Assembly: GCA_937893015.1 (NCBI GenBank)
Contig: CALBJX010000097.1
Location: forward strand, 1-18,519
Source of the DNA: an uncultured Verrucomicrobiales bacterium
GTDB lineage: Bacteria > Verrucomicrobiota > Verrucomicrobiia > Verrucomicrobiales > Akkermansiaceae
Reading direction: 5' to 3'
DNA length: 18,519 nt
Shown here: piece after piece, positions 17,456 to 18,519 of the stretch
How the letters are laid out: each line of letters opens with the position of its first letter
How positions within the stretch are numbered: position 1 is the stretch's first letter
Notes under the pieces: generated by a model
Told to the model about the DNA's origin: nothing
What the model saw: only the letters and a program-made list of their open reading frames with translations
Database searches by the model: none
Made by a program: the position numbers and the translations under genes

Positions 17456-18227
17456 TCTCCGCCTGTTTCCGTGCGCGGGCGGCGCGGGGCTTCCGTGTCG
17501 CTGGTGTCGGGGAGTTGTTTTGCGCAGGGATTGCAGAATTTTCTTCTCCCGAAACAGCAGATGCATCAGGCATTGCAAGCGGTGAGAGCAAACCCTCATC
17601 AGCAGCGAGGAGGGAATTGTCCTCCGTCCATTCATCCGCTGCGGTCTGCGCACGCAGTTGCAACAGGCGGGTGAGCTCCAGCTGGCGGGCGCGGATGGCG
17701 CGCATGCGGGCGGCGAGCTTGGCCACCTCCGAACGCAGATAATACGCCTTCACGCGGGTTCCCCGCGCGGTGACAAGCCGCACCTGTTTCTCATGCAGCA
17801 GGCGGCGGTGCACATAGCGGTAGAGCGTGCTGCGCCCCACACCGAGCATGGCCCGCGCCGTCACGGAATCCACCATGCGCGCAGGGCATTGTTTCACCAG
17901 CGGACCGCGGTGTGCGGCCAGCGCCTCCACCTGCGCACGCCGCCAATACAGGCGCGGCGGACCACCCGCCACGGAGACAAGGCGGTAGCCCACCTTGTGG
18001 CGGTGCAACACCGCGCGGGCGGAGGAGCGGGAGCTGTGCAGCATCCCGGCCGCCGTCGCGGTATCTATGCCCCAAGAGGGCACCTTGTCGTAGGGTTTGC
18101 CGTTGCCGCGATTCATGCCGCGGGCGGGACGCAGCATTTCCTTGGGATACACGACACCGGGGATATCAAAGAGACGGACACCGCCCACACCCACCAGCGT
18201 GCGCGGTATATAGTTCGGTTTTACCAT
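17451..18227 (-). CDS. Putative DNA-binding protein with two tandem helix-turn-helix domains
   Basis: A 258-aa protein. Two segments resemble MerR/excisionase-type winged HTH units: residues 54-104 (IDTATAAGMLHSSRSSARAV, ending RLYWRRAQVEALAA) and 120-170 (DSVTARAMLGVGRSTLYRYV, ending AYYLRSEVAKLAA). Each has an A-x-x-L-x-V/S turn and a terminal Y-x-R-x-x-V-x-x-L helix. Residues 170-195 form a probable helix or coiled coil (RMRAIRARQLELTRLLQLRAQ). Then come an acidic, low-complexity linker and a basic tail (TRKPRAARARK, 244-254). The first 50 residues are not recognised. A regulator is likely; an architectural or replication role is possible. ATG 18227 begins MVKPNYIPRT; an in-frame ATG at 18248 is less likely. 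An inverted repeat spans both ATGs and a palindrome lies at the promoter. Confidence 0.7.
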   Translation of the reverse strand: MVKPNYIPRTLVGVGGVRLFDIPGVVYPKEMLRPARGMNRGNGKPYDKVPSWGIDTATAAGMLHSSRSSARAVLHRHKVGYRLVSVAGGPPRLYWRRAQVEALAAHRGPLVKQCPARMVDSVTARAMLGVGRSTLYRYVHRRLLHEKQVRLVTARGTRVKAYYLRSEVAKLAARMRAIRARQLELTRLLQLRAQTAADEWTEDNSLLAADEGLLSPLAMPDASAVSGEENSAIPAQNNSPTPATRKPRAARARKQAES

Positions 18228-18250
18228 GGGCGGGCCTGCCCCTCCCATGG
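18224..18250 (-). promoter_or_regulatory. Inverted repeat spanning both candidate start codons of the HTH gene
   Basis: CCATGGGCGGG (18224-18234) and CCCTCCCATGG (18240-18250) pair at 10 of 11 positions. In the mRNA the hairpin would contain both ATG codons. Confidence 0.5.
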
Positions 18251-18286
18251 CATCAGTTGTAGTTTGGGCATGTTGGGGTTGCTTTT

Positions 18287-18326
18287 GTTATAAAAGCGAT
18301 CCATTCTGTAAAGCACCTTTACAGAA
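18287..18326 (-). promoter_or_regulatory. Probable promoter (-10) and operator of the HTH/PoxB-like unit
   Basis: TATAAC on the minus strand (18292-18287) is a -10 candidate. The -35 region is covered by a perfect palindrome, TTCTGTAAAG (18304-18313), CAC, CTTTACAGAA (18317-18326). No -35 consensus is present, which suggests control by a bound factor. The predicted leader is about 50 nt. Confidence 0.55.
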
Positions 18327-18461
18327 ATCAACGGCGTTTAGCAAAGAGCTGTTCACCCCACGTCAGACAAGATATCCGAATGTTGCATTCTGCGCAATCC
18401 CCGTCCAAAACAGTTAGAGAACCGCAGATTTCACCGCCCGCGCTGTTTATCCGCCAACATA

Positions 18462-18519
18462 TGAAGATTTGTAGGGATGTACGATTTACGATGTACGATG
18501 TACGAAGTCAAATTGAGGC
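18462..18519 (+). repeat. Left edge of a third intergenic repeat element (cut by window end)
   Basis: The border ATGAAGATTTGT (18461-18472) is followed by GGGAT and four heptads (18479-18506): GTACGAT, TTACGAT, GTACGAT, GTACGAA. The order matches the inverted array at 13327-13361, with one GTACGAT unit fewer. From 18327 to 18460 I see no gene or other clear signal. Confidence 0.75.

Noticed and set aside
16062..17585. + strand open frame (507 codons) opposite the PoxB-like gene
   Set aside because: Since the PoxB-like protein is degenerate I considered whether the + frame is the real gene. The minus frame aligns over its whole length with PoxB, while the + frame is Gly/Arg/His-rich and resembles nothing.

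Overview
The window is about 18.5 kb of GC-rich, gene-dense bacterial chromosome with eleven protein-coding genes and no RNA gene, CRISPR array or transposase that I could find. A signal-peptide β-barrel protein ending in Phe points to a Gram-negative cell. The mix of genes (AcnA aconitase, SNF2 helicase with a DUF3670-like region, a fused acyltransferase-like/AMP-ligase protein, most starts without a Shine-Dalgarno sequence) fits the Verrucomicrobiota/PVC group. That placement is a low-confidence impression; no single marker proves it.

Layout, left to right. 1-999 (+): C-terminal half of an MFS sugar porter with a large periplasmic insert. 1223-3943 (+): aconitase with its own promoter, convergent on 4042-5127 (-), the DNA polymerase β-clamp dnaN, with a 16-bp-stem bidirectional terminator between them. 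8809-5294 (-): methionine aminopeptidase (map) followed by an SNF2-family helicase, probably one transcript. 11179-8969 (-): an Aas-like acyltransferase/acyl-ligase fusion whose acyltransferase half looks dead. 12412-11336 (-): an outer-membrane β-barrel protein, divergent from 12633-13115 (+), a membrane-anchored rhodanese; the 220 bp between them hold both promoters and a dyad operator candidate. 15565-13385 (-): uvrB with an unusual insert of about 67 residues. 18227-15864 (-): a two-gene unit made of a tandem-HTH DNA-binding protein and a PoxB-like protein.

The most unusual item is the PoxB-like protein. It aligns along its length with pyruvate oxidase and keeps the FAD-domain signatures, but the catalytic Glu, the GPG loop and the GDG metal/ThDP motif are all replaced. 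Both of the main positions now read Cys-His-Ala-Glu, encoded by the same 14-nt string. With the adjacent HTH gene, whose promoter region carries a 10-bp-arm palindrome, this is the best candidate here for an undescribed system, possibly a flavoprotein sensor with a regulator. The functional idea is inference.

Intergenic DNA is also structured. Several terminators share a (G/A)TCTGACG inverted pair and are flanked by small GCGGC/GCCGC hairpins. Two intergenic regions of about 240 bp (13.14-13.38 kb and 15.61-15.85 kb), and a third cut by the right window edge, carry AT-rich or TACGATG-type repeats in inverted arrangement with GATTTGT-type borders.
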